Shown here in pieces: positions 8,278-20,200 of a DNA stretch of 64,000 nt (its first letter is position 1; each line of letters begins with the position of its first letter). This DNA is from Stenotrophomonas tumulicola (GTDB taxonomy: Bacteria > Pseudomonadota > Gammaproteobacteria > Xanthomonadales > Xanthomonadaceae): NCBI RefSeq assembly GCF_014117215.1, contig NZ_JACGXS010000007.1, positions 1-64,000 of the forward strand. Reading direction: 5' to 3'. The position numbers and the translations under genes were made by a program. The notes below the pieces were generated by a model. That model did not search any database. It was not told where the DNA came from and saw nothing but the letters and a program-made list of their open reading frames with translations.

Positions 8278-8982
8278 TCAGTTGCCCCGCATTCGTGCCT
8301 GTGCGATCTCTTGCTGGATGCGATGCACCGAGTCCAGGGCAGTTCGCGGTGTATGCGCTGGGTTTCCTCGAGCTGTGAAGTAGCCGCTCTGCCACATCTG
8401 CCTGATCCTGCCGATGTTGTTCAGGACGGTTTCGCCGTCTGTCCGTGTCGGGTTCGGGGCTGGCTGCGACGCCGATGCCGTATGCGAAATCACCGAGGGT
8501 GGGGACTGCGCTGGTTGCGCGGCGTTTTCTGCGGTCCCGACAACCGCTACGCCAGCTAATACGCCAAGTGATAGCCGCATCCGTGGTGCGTGCGGAGTGA
8601 CCGTGGCTGGTACAGGCGATGCAGTGCGCAACGCGGCGCTCATGGGACGCGTGATGAATCCGCGACCGATGCTGAGCTTGCCATTGTGGAGGGGAAGTCC
8701 GGTGAAGGCGCACAGTTTCCGGCTGGCAGGGGCGGTTGAAGGAGCCGATGCCGCAGGGACGGCCGTGGCTGCGGCCTGCCGTACGTTGAAGGACACAGGC
8801 CCGCGCGGTGTGTAGTCCCGCGTGAACTCGCGATAGTTCGCCAGCCTTGGCAACGGGCGGGGCAAGGTGGTGCTGTTGTGTATGCGCGATGGCGACAGGT
8901 TTTTGCTGCTCTGCGGGACGCGCGGCAAGGTGTCGACAGCGCGCGCAACGAAACTGGGGGGGGAATAGATGGTGCGGATCAT
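8278..8982 (-). CDS. Hypothetical 234-aa protein, Pro/Ser-rich N terminus
   Basis: I do not recognise this protein. The ATG at 8982 is preceded by GGAGAG at good spacing, which decides the start against the longer frame reaching 9084. The first ~100 residues are rich in Ser, Pro, Arg and Thr (MIRTIYSPPSFVARAVDTLP) and lack a Sec signal. A hydrophobic stretch near 135-150 (LSLGVLAGVAVVGTA) could be a membrane segment. The C-terminal ~50 residues are predicted helical (VLNNIGRIRQMWQSGYFTARG). The make-up recalls proteins secreted without Sec, but no secretion system for such proteins is seen here. It follows another orphan gene on the same strand by 115 bases. Confidence 0.6.
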   Translation of the reverse strand: MIRTIYSPPSFVARAVDTLPRVPQSSKNLSPSRIHNSTTLPRPLPRLANYREFTRDYTPRGPVSFNVRQAAATAVPAASAPSTAPASRKLCAFTGLPLHNGKLSIGRGFITRPMSAALRTASPVPATVTPHAPRMRLSLGVLAGVAVVGTAENAAQPAQSPPSVISHTASASQPAPNPTRTDGETVLNNIGRIRQMWQSGYFTARGNPAHTPRTALDSVHRIQQEIAQARMRGN

Positions 8983-9097
8983 GCTGCTCTCCAGATATAG
9001 GGGGAAGGTGCCCAGCGTGGAATCTGCAGCTATGGAGTGCCGCCAGAAATCGCGCAGCCGCTGGGTTGCTGTGCGGCCGTGCAACGGGCCACCGCCA

Positions 9098-9766
9098 TCA
9101 GATACGCGCCTTGGTGAGCGCGCGGAAGATGCCCAGCGGATGCAGTTCGCTCGTCTGCGGTGAAAGGTTTTTTCGTGTAGCGATGGCGTGCGCTACGGTG
9201 CCGCCCACGACGCAGCTGCGGCTGGGCCATGGGTCACCGGCGCGGTCGCCGTTGCGCTCCCGCAAGGGCAACCCCTGCAGGCCGATCAAGCCCAGTGGAT
9301 GATGTTCCGTGCGCAAGACAGGGATCGGGCGCTCGGATAGCCACGCCTCAAGGACCATGTCAGGCGAATGGGGCTTGGGCGTCATCGCTGTCACCTGCGG
9401 TGGCGGTGCCGGGTCAGGCCGGCGCCACGCCTCGCTGTGGGCCAGGGGAGGGAGGGGTGATGGGCGCAGCCGGAGATCGGCGAACATCGGCGCGGCCGGG
9501 GCGCGACGGCGTGGAGTGGGGGCCGGTGCCATCAGGCCGGGTGGATTCTGCCCAGCCTGTACCGGGCGCGGAGCGTTTTCGTGCAGGGCGCGATGCCCAC
9601 CCAGGTCCTGCTGCCCGCCATCGCAACCACGGCGCAAGGCGGCGTTGCCGACGCTGGCGGGTGCCGTGCCTGTCGCGGCGATCGGACGCGGGCTTCCGCG
9701 CAGCGGGGCCGCAGAGGAAGGCAGGCCTGGCGTGATGGGCAGGATGGAGGCAGGGACAGAGGGCAT
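9098..9766 (-). CDS. Hypothetical 222-aa Pro/Arg-rich protein
   Basis: No family is recognised. The frame keeps the G/C-rich third codon positions typical of real genes in this genome, most clearly in its last 90 codons ([20 protein letters not shown] and onward). The N-terminal half is Pro/Ala/Arg-rich and low in complexity. Start choice is weak: ATG at 9766 has no Shine-Dalgarno sequence, and later in-frame ATGs would give about 120 or 80 aa. The frame also continues upstream into the purL promoter. It is divergent from purL and upstream of the 234-aa orphan, so the two orphans could form a small operon. There is no signal peptide. Confidence 0.45.
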   Translation of the reverse strand: MPSVPASILPITPGLPSSAAPLRGSPRPIAATGTAPASVGNAALRRGCDGGQQDLGGHRALHENAPRPVQAGQNPPGLMAPAPTPRRRAPAAPMFADLRLRPSPLPPLAHSEAWRRPDPAPPPQVTAMTPKPHSPDMVLEAWLSERPIPVLRTEHHPLGLIGLQGLPLRERNGDRAGDPWPSRSCVVGGTVAHAIATRKNLSPQTSELHPLGIFRALTKARI

Positions 9767-9894
9767 GGCGACATGTTCAGGCAGGTGGGGTGGCCTGTAG
9801 CGTTGTCGCCCGCCTGGGGGCCTGCCTTCATTTCCCGTGCATCGCCGGGCATGCCGGTTCCGGTACGGCGGCAGGACCGCCGCACTGCTTCCGG

Positions 9895-9900
9895 TACAAT
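9895..9900 (+). promoter_or_regulatory. Probable -10 element of purL
   Basis: TACAAT matches five of six consensus bases and lies 34 bases upstream of the purL ATG. No good -35 hexamer is found at 16-18 bases upstream. A GGCGG/CCGCC hairpin lies in that place instead. Confidence 0.4.
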
Positions 9901-9934
9901 AGCCGGCCCGTTTCCCAACCACGGTTCCCCGGAC

Positions 9935-12900
9935 ATGATGGTCCTCGAGGGCGCGCCCGCCCTGTCGGCGTTCCGCCGCGAACGTCTTGAATCCCGCCTG
10001 CAGGCTATCGCTGCCGATCTGCGCATCAGCGGTGCCTGGCACGTCTACTTCGTCCAGCTGGAGGGCCAGGCGAGTGCCGATGCCGCCACCCTGCGCCGGA
10101 TCCTGGAAGCAGGCGAGCAGGCCGAGCCGGTTGCCGAAGGGGCCACCAGCCGCTTCGTGGTCCCCCGCCTGGGCACGCTGTCACCCTGGTCCAGCAAGGC
10201 CACCGAACTGGTGCGCGGTGCCGGCCAGCCGGTCAGCCGGGTGGAGCGCGGCCTGCGCATCGACGTGCTGCACTGGCCCAGCGACCCGGCCGTGCAGCAG
10301 GCGCTGGCCAAGGCCTTGCATGATCCGATGACGCAGTCGGTGCTGGGCGCGGTGGAACAGGCGCAGGCGCTGTTCAGCACGCCGGCACGCGGCACGCTGG
10401 AGCGGATAGCGCTGGATGACCTGGAAGGCGCCAACCAGCGCCTTGGCCTGGCGATGGCGCAGGACGAGATCGATTACCTGCGCGAGCGCTTCGGCCAGCT
10501 GGGCCGCAAGCCCTCGGACGTGGAACTGATGATGTTCGCGCAGGCGAACTCCGAGCATTGCCGGCACAAGATCTTCAATGCCAGTTGGACCATCGACGGC
10601 CAGGAGCAGGACCGCTCGCTGTTCCGGATGATCAAGAACACCCACCAGCAGACCCCGCAGCACACACTCAGCGCATACAGCGACAACGCGGCGGTGATCG
10701 AAGGTCGTCCTGCGGCGCGCTATCGTCCGGATCCGGCCACGGGCGAATACCGCAGCGAAGCGGTGCTGCCCAGCGCATTCCAGATCAAGGTCGAAACCCA
10801 CAACCACCCGACCGCGATCGCGCCGTTCCCGGGCGCATCCACCGGTGCCGGTGGCGAGATCCGCGACGAAGGGGCGACCGGTCGTGGCGGCAAACCGAAA
10901 GCCGGCCTGACCGGTTTCTCGGTATCGCACCTGCGCATCCCGGGCCTGCCGCAGCCGTGGGAGGCGCCACGTGCGCTCAACCCGCGCATGGCACCGGCGC
11001 TGGACATCATGCTGGACGGTCCGTTGGGCGGCGCTGCGTTCAACAACGAATTCGGCCGCCCGAACCTGCTCGGCTACTTCCGCAGCTTCGAGCTGCCCGA
11101 AGGCGAGGCGCTGACCCGTGCCTACGACAAGCCGATCATGCTGGCCGGTGGCCTTGGGGCGATCGATCGCGTGCAGGTGGAGAAGATTCCGCTGCAGGAT
11201 GGCGATGTGGTGATCGTGCTGGGGGGCCCGGCGATGCTGATCGGCCTGGGCGGTGGCGCTGCTTCGTCGGTGGCCTCCGGTGAAAGCGCCGAAGACCTCG
11301 ATTTCGCCACCGTGCAGCGCGACAACCCGGAAATGGAACGGCGTTGCCAGGAAGTGATCGACCGCTGCGTGGCCATGGGCCTGGACAACCCGATCAAGTT
11401 CTTCCACGACGTCGGTGCCGGTGGCCTGTCCAATGCCATTCCGGAGCTGCTGCATGATTCCGGCGTGGGCGGCGTGATCGATCTGGGCAAGGTGCCCACC
11501 GATGACCCGTCGCTGTCGCCAATGCAGTTGTGGTGCAACGAATCGCAGGAACGTTATGTGCTGGGCGTGGCGCCCGGGCGCCTGGCTGAGTTTGCGGCGC
11601 TGTGCGCGCGCGAGCGTTGCCCGTTCGCCGCCGTCGGCATTGCCACCGCTGAACAGCACCTCGTGGTGGCCTATGGCGCGGTGCCCGGCAACATCCCGGC
11701 CGATGCCCCGATCGACCTGCCGATGGACGTGCTGTTCGGCAAGGCGCCGAAGATGCACCGCGATGCCGCGCATCCGCCGGCACCGCGTTGGCCGGCATTG
11801 AAGACCCAGGGGCTGGACCTGCACGAAGCGGGCCTGCGCGTGCTTGCGCATCCCACGGTGGCGTCGAAGAGTTTCCTGGTCACCATCGGCGACCGTAGCG
11901 TTGGCGGGCTGACCGCACGCGAACAGATGGTCGGCCCGTGGCAGGTTCCGGTAGCCGACGTCGCCATCACCGTGGCCGCGTTCGATGACGTGGTTGGCGA
12001 AGCCATGTCGCTGGGCGAGCGCACGCCGCTGGCGCTGCTCGACGCGGCCGCTTCGGCACGTATGGCGGTGGGCGAAGCGATCACCAACCTGTGCGCCGCC
12101 CCGGTGGACGCGCTGGAAGAAGTAAAGCTGTCGGCCAACTGGATGGCCGCTGCTGGCCATGCCGGCGAAGACGCACGGTTGTTCGATGCGGTCAAGGCCG
12201 TGGGCATGGAGCTGTGCCCGCAACTGGACATCAGCATTCCGGTCGGCAAGGACTCGTTGTCCATGCAGGCGCAATGGCAGGATGGCGGTGAAGCGCACAA
12301 GAGCGTGTCGCCGGTGTCGCTGGTCATCTCTGCGTTCGCGCCGGTGACCGATGTGCGCCAGCAGCTGACACCGCTGTTGCAGCGGGACGTCGACAGTGAA
12401 CTGTGGTTGATCGGCCTGGGCGCTGGCAAGCAGCGCATGGGCGGCTCGATCCTGGCCCAGGTGCATGCCGACCACAGCGGGTTGCCGGCATTCGGCGGCA
12501 AGGTCCCGGACCTGGATGACCCGCAGCGCCTGCGCGGGTTCTTCGAACTGATCCGCGATGCACGCCAGGCTGGCCTGCTGCTGGCCTACCACGACCGCAG
12601 CGACGGCGGCGCCTTTGCGGCGCTGTGCGAGATGGCATTCGCCTCGCACATGGGGCTGGACATCCTGCTCGACGCCTGGGGCGATGATCCGTTCCGCAGC
12701 CTGTTCAACGAAGAACTGGGAGCGGTGGTACAGGTGGCGCGGGAGGACCGTGCGGCCTTTGCCGATCTGGTCGAACGACATGCGCTGACCGAATGCGCGC
12801 AACGCATCGCGCGGCCCACCACTGCACCGGTGGTGCGCGTGTCGCTGCATGGCGAAGACCTCGTCCAGTGGCGCTGGGAGGCGTTGTTCGATGCGTGGTG

Positions 12901-13819
12901 GTCGGTCACCCATGCCATGCAGAAGCTGCGCGACAACCCGGACAGCGCCGACCAGGAGCGCGCCATTGCACGCAGTTTCAATGCGCCGGGGCTGAAGCCG
13001 AAGTTGAGCTTCGACATCGACGAGGATATTGCCGCGCCTTTCATCGCCACCGGTGCACGGCCGAAGATCGCCATCCTGCGCGAGCAGGGCGTCAACGGGC
13101 AGGTCGAGATGGCAAACGTCTTTGAACGTGCTGGTTTCCGTGCGTTCGACGTGCACATGAGCGACCTGGTCGATGGCCGCGTCGGCCTGCAGGACTTCGC
13201 TGGCCTGGTCGCCTGTGGTGGCTTCAGCTACGGCGACGTGCTGGGTGCAGGCCGCGGTTGGGCGACGTCGATCCTCGAGCGCAGCGCGCTCCGTGATGCC
13301 TTTGCCGCGTTCTTCGCGCGCGAGGACAGCTTCGCGCTGGGGGTGTGCAATGGTTGCCAGATGATCAGCCAGTTGAAGGCGATCATCCCCGGCGCCGAGC
13401 ATTGGCCACAATTCCGCCGCAATGCCAGCGAGCAGTTCGAAGCGCGTACTTCATTGCTGGAAGTGGTGGAATCGCCGTCGATCCTGCTGCGGGGCATGGC
13501 GGGATCGCGCCTGCAGGTGGCGGTGGCGCATGGCGAAGGGCGTGCGGTGTTCGACAATGCCGTCGACCAGGCTGCGGCGCGCGTGGCGCTGCGCTTCATC
13601 GATGGCGAAGGCAAGGTAGCCAGCCAGTATCCGTTGAATCCAAACGGTTCTCCGGATGGCATCACCGGGCTGACCACTTCCGATGGCCGGGTCACCTTGA
13701 TGATGCCGCATCCCGAACGCACCCCGCGCGCGCTCAACCTGAGCTGGGCACCGGCGGAGTGGCAGGGCGATTCGCCGTGGCTGCGGATGTTCCGCAACGC
13801 CCGCGTATGGTGCGCATGA
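9935..13819 (+). CDS. purL: Phosphoribosylformylglycinamidine synthase (single-chain PurL)
   Basis: This enzyme catalyses the fourth step of de novo purine synthesis, FGAR plus glutamine plus ATP to FGAM. The start at 9935 (ATG ATG) gives 1294 aa, the normal size of the single-chain proteobacterial enzyme; the longer open frame upstream runs antisense to an orphan gene. An N-terminal PurS-like domain precedes two synthase halves ([20 protein letters not shown] is the first-half signature). The C-terminal glutaminase has the nucleophile Cys1138 in GVCNGCQM and His1259/Glu1261 in PHPER. It is followed by a strong terminator, so it is monocistronic here. Confidence 0.97.
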   Translation: MMVLEGAPALSAFRRERLESRLQAIAADLRISGAWHVYFVQLEGQASADAATLRRILEAGEQAEPVAEGATSRFVVPRLGTLSPWSSKATELVRGAGQPVSRVERGLRIDVLHWPSDPAVQQALAKALHDPMTQSVLGAVEQAQALFSTPARGTLERIALDDLEGANQRLGLAMAQDEIDYLRERFGQLGRKPSDVELMMFAQANSEHCRHKIFNASWTIDGQEQDRSLFRMIKNTHQQTPQHTLSAYSDNAAVIEGRPAARYRPDPATGEYRSEAVLPSAFQIKVETHNHPTAIAPFPGASTGAGGEIRDEGATGRGGKPKAGLTGFSVSHLRIPGLPQPWEAPRALNPRMAPALDIMLDGPLGGAAFNNEFGRPNLLGYFRSFELPEGEALTRAYDKPIMLAGGLGAIDRVQVEKIPLQDGDVVIVLGGPAMLIGLGGGAASSVASGESAEDLDFATVQRDNPEMERRCQEVIDRCVAMGLDNPIKFFHDVGAGGLSNAIPELLHDSGVGGVIDLGKVPTDDPSLSPMQLWCNESQERYVLGVAPGRLAEFAALCARERCPFAAVGIATAEQHLVVAYGAVPGNIPADAPIDLPMDVLFGKAPKMHRDAAHPPAPRWPALKTQGLDLHEAGLRVLAHPTVASKSFLVTIGDRSVGGLTAREQMVGPWQVPVADVAITVAAFDDVVGEAMSLGERTPLALLDAAASARMAVGEAITNLCAAPVDALEEVKLSANWMAAAGHAGEDARLFDAVKAVGMELCPQLDISIPVGKDSLSMQAQWQDGGEAHKSVSPVSLVISAFAPVTDVRQQLTPLLQRDVDSELWLIGLGAGKQRMGGSILAQVHADHSGLPAFGGKVPDLDDPQRLRGFFELIRDARQAGLLLAYHDRSDGGAFAALCEMAFASHMGLDILLDAWGDDPFRSLFNEELGAVVQVAREDRAAFADLVERHALTECAQRIARPTTAPVVRVSLHGEDLVQWRWEALFDAWWSVTHAMQKLRDNPDSADQERAIARSFNAPGLKPKLSFDIDEDIAAPFIATGARPKIAILREQGVNGQVEMANVFERAGFRAFDVHMSDLVDGRVGLQDFAGLVACGGFSYGDVLGAGRGWATSILERSALRDAFAAFFAREDSFALGVCNGCQMISQLKAIIPGAEHWPQFRRNASEQFEARTSLLEVVESPSILLRGMAGSRLQVAVAHGEGRAVFDNAVDQAAARVALRFIDGEGKVASQYPLNPNGSPDGITGLTTSDGRVTLMMPHPERTPRALNLSWAPAEWQGDSPWLRMFRNARVWCA

Positions 13820-13862
13820 CCACCCACGGGTGATGCGGCGCGCCAGTGCCTTGGCGTATGGA

Positions 13863-13892
13863 GGCCCGACGGGAAACCGGCGGGCCTTTTTT
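13863..13892 (+). terminator. Rho-independent terminator of purL
   Basis: A stem of GGCCCG paired with CGGGCC, plus three inner pairs after one mismatch and a GAAA loop, is followed by six T. It lies 43 bases after the purL stop codon. Confidence 0.9.
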
Positions 13893-13996
13893 ATGTTGGC
13901 CGACGTTATCGACCAGACGGCGACGTTGTGGACATGGTGACGGAAGGCATCGCATCCGTCATGCGCTGACGGGTGAAGCTTATGAATGGGTAAAAA

Positions 13997-14012
13997 TGTG
14001 ATTTGCATCACG
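13997..14012 (+). promoter_or_regulatory. CRP/Clp-type binding site upstream of the adhesin
   Basis: TGTGA-N6-TCACG matches nine of ten defining bases of the CRP half-site consensus. Clp, the xanthomonad CRP homologue, reads the same consensus and responds to cyclic-di-GMP. The site centre is about 70 bases upstream of the start point expected from the candidate promoter at 14039-14067, a usual activator position. Confidence 0.6.
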
Positions 14013-14067
14013 TCAATACGTTTTTGTTGGTCAAACTATTGACGTTGCCAAATGTTCACGTTACATC
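14010..14067 (+). promoter_or_regulatory. Candidate adhesin promoter within a 9-bp dyad
   Basis: ACGTCAATA (14010-14018) and TATTGACGT (14037-14045) are perfect inverted repeats 18 bases apart. The right arm contains TTGACG (14039-14044), a good -35 hexamer. A weak -10, TACATC, follows after 17 bases at 14062-14067. The left arm overlaps the CRP/Clp-type site, so an activator and a repressor could compete here. Confidence 0.45.
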
Positions 14068-14257
14068 TTCTATCTCGTTCTGGAAGTGTTCAGTCAGCCG
14101 TACCCGCAGGATCGCGCGCACCGCTGTACGTTTCTCTGCTCGTCGTCCGGCAACTGCAGTAAATCTCGCGAACAAGCGCCCTTAGGGGACGTTGGGCCGA
14201 TGCGCCCGGCGATGGCGTTGCTTTGCCCAAAACCAGTCCAACCAGGAGTCGTATCAG

Positions 14258-17200
14258 ATGAATCGGATTTATCGCAAGGTCTGGAATAAAGCACTCGGAC
14301 AGATGGTGGTGGCCTCGGAACTTGCCACTTCCGACCAGCCCGGGACCGTCATCGACAAGCGACGCCGCAATGGCAGCGCTCCGGTCCTGGTAGGCGCTTC
14401 GCTGGCACTGGCGTTGGGATGGGCGGCTGGCATGCCGCAGGCCCATGCGCAGTCGGTGGCGGTTGGCGGCAACGAAACCTGTGAACGGGTCGATGGCAGC
14501 CTGGTGGAGTGCGCGGTTGCCGGGAACGCCCGCACGAATGGCATCAATGCGATAGCGGTCGGCGCCAGCAGCGAAGCGAACGGCATGTTTGCGGTCGCCA
14601 TCGGCAGCAACAGTGTCGCCAGCGCTTCACTGGCTGCGGCGTTTGGAGGCGGTGCCCAGGCGACCGGACTCGGTAGTTCTGCGCTCGGCGCGGGCAGCAT
14701 CGCCTCGGCCAGCAACAGCGTGGCACTGGGTGTTGATTCGGTTGCCGACCGTGCCGACACGGTGTCGGTGGGCCATGCCGGTTCCGAGCGCCAGGTCACC
14801 AACGTGGCCGCAGGCACCGAGGGCACCGATGCGGTGAACCTGGACCAGCTGGACGAAGTGGCGGCGGTGGCCGACAACACCGCGAAGTATTTCCAGGCCA
14901 CCGGCAGCGACGACAGTGATGCTGGCGCATTCGCCGCCGGCGCCAATGCCACCGCCATCGGTGAAGCCAGCAACGCGCTGGCCGATGGCAGCACCGCACT
15001 TGGCGGTGGCGCCGCGGCAGTGGCGGACAACGCCACGGCGGTGGGTTTCAATGCGCTGGCTGCCGGCCAGAACAGCGCGGCCTTCGGCAACAACGCGCAG
15101 GCCAGCGGCCCGGGCAGCGTGGCAGTGGGCGGCGTAGCCGTGGATGAAAACGGTGACCCGCTGATCACCAGCGGCGGCGTTGCCGTCGATACCGGTGCCA
15201 CCAGTGCCGGCGTGGGCGGTACGGCGGTCGGTGCCAGTTCGGTTGCCAGCGGGTTTGCGTCGTCGTCGTATGGCGTCGGCGCGTATGCGGAAGGCGCGCA
15301 ATCCTCTGCCTTCGGCGCGGTATCCAATGCGATCGGCGATTACTCCACCGCCATCGGCACGCAGACGGTGGCTACGGGCACCAGCAGCACCGCCATCGGT
15401 GGTCCGGCCGATCTGTTTCCCGGCCTGGGGTTCTTCGTGCAGACCCAGGCCAGCGGCGAATCAGCCACGGCCGTGGGCGCAGGCGCCATTGCCAGCGGTG
15501 ACCTCAGCCTGGCGGGCGGCACCCTGAGCGAGGCGGCAGGCGAGCAATCCACGGCACTGGGCTTCTTCGCCTATGCACCCGGGGAGGGCGCAAGTGCCCT
15601 TGGCGCACAGACCTGGGCGAGCGGCGAGCTGAGCACCGCAGTGGGTTATTACAGCACTGCCCGTGGCGATAACAGCGTGGCGCTGGGCGCCAACTCGGTC
15701 GCCGACCGTGCCGACACGGTGTCGGTCGGCGGTGCCGGTTCGGAGCGCCAGGTCACCAACGTGGCCGCAGGCACCGAGGGCACCGATGCGGTGAACCTGG
15801 ACCAGCTGGACGAAGTGGCGGCGGTGGCCGACAACACCGCGAAGTATTTCCAGGCGACCGGCAGCGACGACAGCGACGCCGGTGCATTTGCCGCCGGTGC
15901 CAACGCCACCGCCATCGGTGAAGCCAGCAACGCGCTGGCCGATGGCAGCACCGCACTCGGCAGTGGCGCCACGGCGGTGGCGGACAATGCCACGGCGGTG
16001 GGTTTCAATGCGCTGGCTGCCGGCCAGAACAGCGCGGCCTTCGGCAACAACGCGCAGGCCAGCGGCCCGGGCAGCGTGGCGGTGGGCGGCGTGGCCGTGG
16101 ATGAAAACGGTGACCCATTGATCACCAACGGCGGCGTCGCCGTCGATACCGGTGCCACCAGCGCCGGCGTGGGCGGTACGGCGGTCGGTGCCAGTTCGGT
16201 TGCCAGCGGGTTTGCGGCGTCGTCGTATGGCGTCGGCGCGTATGCGGAAGGCGCGCAATCCTCTGCCTTCGGCGCGGTATCCAATGCGATTGGTGATTTC
16301 TCCACCGCCGTGGGCACGCAGAGTGCTGCCGTAGGCGCAGGTTCAGTAGCCGTTGGCGCTTCGTCGGAGGCAACCGGTGCGTACAGCACGGCAACCGGAC
16401 AGGGCAGCCTGGCTACCGGCAGCAACAGCGTCGCCGTGGGCGGTGCGCTGTTTGGCATCCTGGCCACCGAAGCTTCAGGCGACTATTCGACTGCTGTTGG
16501 TGGCGCTGCCTGGTCGCCCGGGGCGAACAGCACCGCGCTGGGCAATGCAGCCGAATCCCGTGGTGCCAACAGCGTGGCCCTTGGTGCCGACTCGATCGCA
16601 ACCCGTGCCGACAGCGTGTCGGTCGGCAACGCTGGCTTCCAGCGCCAGGTCACCAACGTGGCGGCGGGCACCGAGGGCACCGATGCGGTGAACCTGGACC
16701 AGCTGGATGAAGTGGCTGCTGTCGCCGACAACACGGCGAAGTATTTCCAGGCACAGCCGGAAACCGGCACTGACGTCGGTGCATGGGCCGAGGGCGAGGG
16801 TGCGCTGGCGGCAGGTTCGGCCAGCAATGCCATCGGCGCCGGCGCCGTGGCGCAAGGGGCCGGCGCCGCCGCGTTCGGCGATGACAGCGTCGCGCTGGGT
16901 CGCAACACCAGCGCCGACGGTGATGGCAGTATCGCCATCGGCGGCCTGGGCCAGGCCTATGACGAATACAACAGTCCCATCGTTGATGGTGATGGCAATG
17001 CCGTATTGACCGGTACCAGCGCCAGTGCGGGTTCGACGGCAATCGGCAATGCCGCATTGGCCACCGGCGTGACCAGCGCAGCATTCGGTGCGGCAGCGCA
17101 GGCCACTGGCGACAACAGCCTGGCAGCGGGCAACAAGTCGCGTGCGGTGGGCAGTTACAGCGTTGCACTGGGCGACAATGCATTCGCCAGCAGTGCCGAG

Positions 17201-20200
17201 AGCACGGCGGTAGGTGGATACAGCTGGGCCACCGCCGAAGGCGCCACTGCATTCGGCTCCAGCGCGTGGGCAACCGCCAGCAACGCCAGCGCGTTTGGTC
17301 CGGCAGCGTGGGCCAGCGCCACTGGCGCCACCTCCATCGGCTACAACAGTTGGGCCAATGGCAACAGTTCCACCGCGGTGGGACGCGGCGCGTTCGGCTA
17401 TGGCGACTACAGCATCGCCTTGGGTTATCAAGCGCTTGGCAACGAGATCAATACGATCTCGGTGGGTACCAACTCGGAGGCGCTGGCAGAAAGCGCCATC
17501 GCCCTGGGCGCCGGCAGCAGTGCGCAGGGCGCCAACAGTGTTGCCCTTGGCGCAGGCTCTGAAGCCGTGCGCGAGTACAGCGTATCGGTAGGCAGCGAAG
17601 GCGCCGAGCGCCAGGTCACCAACGTGGCGGCAGGCACCGAGGGCACCGATGCGGTGAACCTGGACCAGCTCAACGCCGTGGCAGCGGCGGGCGAGACCAC
17701 CAGCAGGTACTTCCAGGCCAGCGGTAGCGAGGACAGCGACGCGGGCGCCTATGTGGAAGGTGACAATGCCTTGGCGGCCGGCGAGGCCAGCAATGCCATC
17801 GGCGACGGTGCCGTGGCGCTCGGCAGCGGTGCCACATCGATCGGTACCAACGCCGCAGCCATCGGCTTCAACGCGCTGGCTGCGGCAGCCAATGCGACTG
17901 CCAATGGTGCCAATGCACAGGCTACTGGCGAATACGCCACTGCTACCGGTGCGGAAAGCGAAGCGTCCGGCGAACAGAGTGCGGCCTACGGCGCGGCCAG
18001 CGTGGCCAGCGGTGCAGGCAGTACCGCCACCGGCGTGTTGTCCGAAGCCAGCGGTGAAGAAGCGGTTGCCGTCGGTTATTTCAGCACTGCAGACGGAAGC
18101 GGTGCGACGGCGGTCGGCGCTGAAAGCGTGGCCATCGGCACCAGCGCGGCCAGTTTCGGTTTTGGCGCCGAAGCGACGCAGAGCTATAGCACCGCCGTGG
18201 GTGGTTTCGCCCAGGCGTCGGCCTTCAATGCCACGGCTGTCGGTAATACCGCCACGGCATCGGGTTCCAGTTCGGTGGCATTGGGCAGTGATTCGCTTGC
18301 CAGCGGTGCCTACAGCACCGCGACCGGGCAGGGCAGCCTGGCCACCGGCAACAACAGCGTGGCCGTCGGCGGCGCGCTGTTCGGCCTGCTTGCCACCGAA
18401 GCTTCCGGCGACTATTCCACCGCCGTCGGCGGTGGGGCCTGGTCGCCGGGCGTGAACAGTACCGCGCTGGGCAATGCGGCAACGTCGTCGGGCGACAACA
18501 GCGTGGCGCTGGGCGCCGATTCGGTTGCCGACCGCGATGACAGCGTGTCGGTGGGCCGTGCCGGTTCCGAGCGCCAGGTCACCAACGTGGCGGCCGGTAC
18601 CGAGGGCACCGACGCGGTGAACCTGGACCAGCTGGACGAAGTGGCGGCGGTGGCCGACAACACCGCGAAGTATTTCCAGGCGACCGGCAGCGACGACAGC
18701 GACGCCGGTGCATTTGCCGCCGGTGCCAACGCCACCGCCATCGGTGAAGCCAGCAACGCGCTGGCCGATGGCAGCACCGCACTCGGCAGTGGCGCCACGG
18801 CGGTGGCGGACAACGCCACGGCGGTGGGCTTCAATGCGCTGGCTGCCGGCCAGAACAGCGCGGCCTTCGGCAACAACGCGCAGGCCAGTGGCCCGGGCAG
18901 CGTAGCGGTGGGCGGCGTGGCCGTGGATGAAAACGGTGACCCATTGATCACCAACGGCGGCGTCGCCGTCGATACCGGTGCCACCAGCGCCGGTGTGGGC
19001 GGTACGGCGGTCGGTGCCAGTTCGGTTGCCAGCGGGTTTGCGGCGTCGTCGTATGGCGTCGGCGCGTATGCGGAAGGCGCGCAATCCTCTGCCTTCGGCG
19101 CGGTATCCAATGCGATCGGCGATTACTCCACCGCCATCGGCACGCAGACGGTGGCTACGGGCACCAGCAGCACCGCCATCGGTGGCCCGGTCGACCTGAT
19201 TCCCGGCCTGGGCTTCTTCATCTCCACCGAAGCCAGCGGTGAAGCGGCAACTGCGGTCGGTGCCGGCGCTTATGCCAGCGGCGACAACTCCACGGCGGTT
19301 GGCACGCTGGGCTTCGCCACCGGCGAGGACAGTACGGCGGTGGGCTACTTCTCCAGCGCCGAAGCGGGCAACTCTGTTGCATTGGGCGCCAACTCGGTCG
19401 CCGACCGTGCCGACACGGTGTCGGTCGGCGGTGCCGGTTCGGAGCGCCAGGTCACCAACGTGGCCGCAGGCACCGAAGGCACCGATGCGGTGAACCTGGA
19501 CCAGCTCAACGCGGTGGCCGCGGTGGGCGAGAACACCAGCAGATACTTCCAGGCCAGCGGCAGCGAAGACAGTGACGCCGGTGCATACGTGGAAGGCGAC
19601 AACGCGCTGGCGGCCGGCGAGGCCAGCAACGCGATCGGCGATGGCGCCATTGCGTTGGGCAGCGGTGCCACGGCGTTGGGCACCAACGCGGCAGCGGTCG
19701 GCTTCAATGCGCTGGCCGCTGCGGAAAATGCCACCGCCAGCGGATTCAATGCACAGGCGGTTGCCGCCAATGCCACTGCCAGCGGTGCCAATGCACTGGC
19801 CAATGGCGAGTATGCAACCGCCACCGGCTCCGAAAGCGAGGCGTCCGGCGAGCAGAGTGCAGCTTACGGTGCCGCGAGCGTGGCCAGTGGGGCAGGCAGT
19901 ACTGCCAGCGGCGTGTTGTCCGAAGCCAGCGGTGAAGAAGCGGTCGCGGTGGGCTACTTCAGCACTGCCGACGGCAGCGGTGCCACCGCCGTCGGCGCCG
20001 AAAGCGTGGCGATCGGAACCACGGCGGCCAGCTTCGGTTTCGCGGCCGAGGCGACGGCCGGTTACAGCACGGCCATCGGTGGCTATGCCGATGCATCGGC
20101 TTTCAACGCCACTGCACTGGGCAGCTTCGCCAATGCCTCCGGTGCCAACTCGCTGGCGCTGGGCGGTGATTCGGTGGCCAGTGGTGCCTATAGCACCGCG

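Larger units (their letters stand above)
13893..14257 (+). other. Regulatory region and long leader of the adhesin gene
   Basis: These 365 bases hold no gene. The part from about 13970 to 14080 is much more AT-rich than its surroundings and carries a CRP/Clp-type site, a 9-bp dyad and a candidate promoter. If that promoter is used, the adhesin mRNA has a leader of about 180 bases, ending in AGGAG before the ATG. I did not recognise a riboswitch in the leader. Confidence 0.6.

Noticed and set aside
8090-8713. A 207-codon minus-strand open frame
   Set aside because: It overlaps the better supported 234-aa gene in another frame and crosses the hairpin and palindrome region; its composition is not coding-like.
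8278-9766. Plant-inducible-promoter (PIP) boxes before the orphan genes, which would mark type III effectors
   Set aside because: I looked for TTCG-type boxes 15 bases apart upstream of both orphan pairs and found none, so a type III link is not claimed.
10181-13411. A 1076-codon open frame antisense to purL
   Set aside because: PurL is unmistakable on the other strand. The antisense translation is rich in His, Arg and Gln without motifs, as expected from a high-GC shadow frame.
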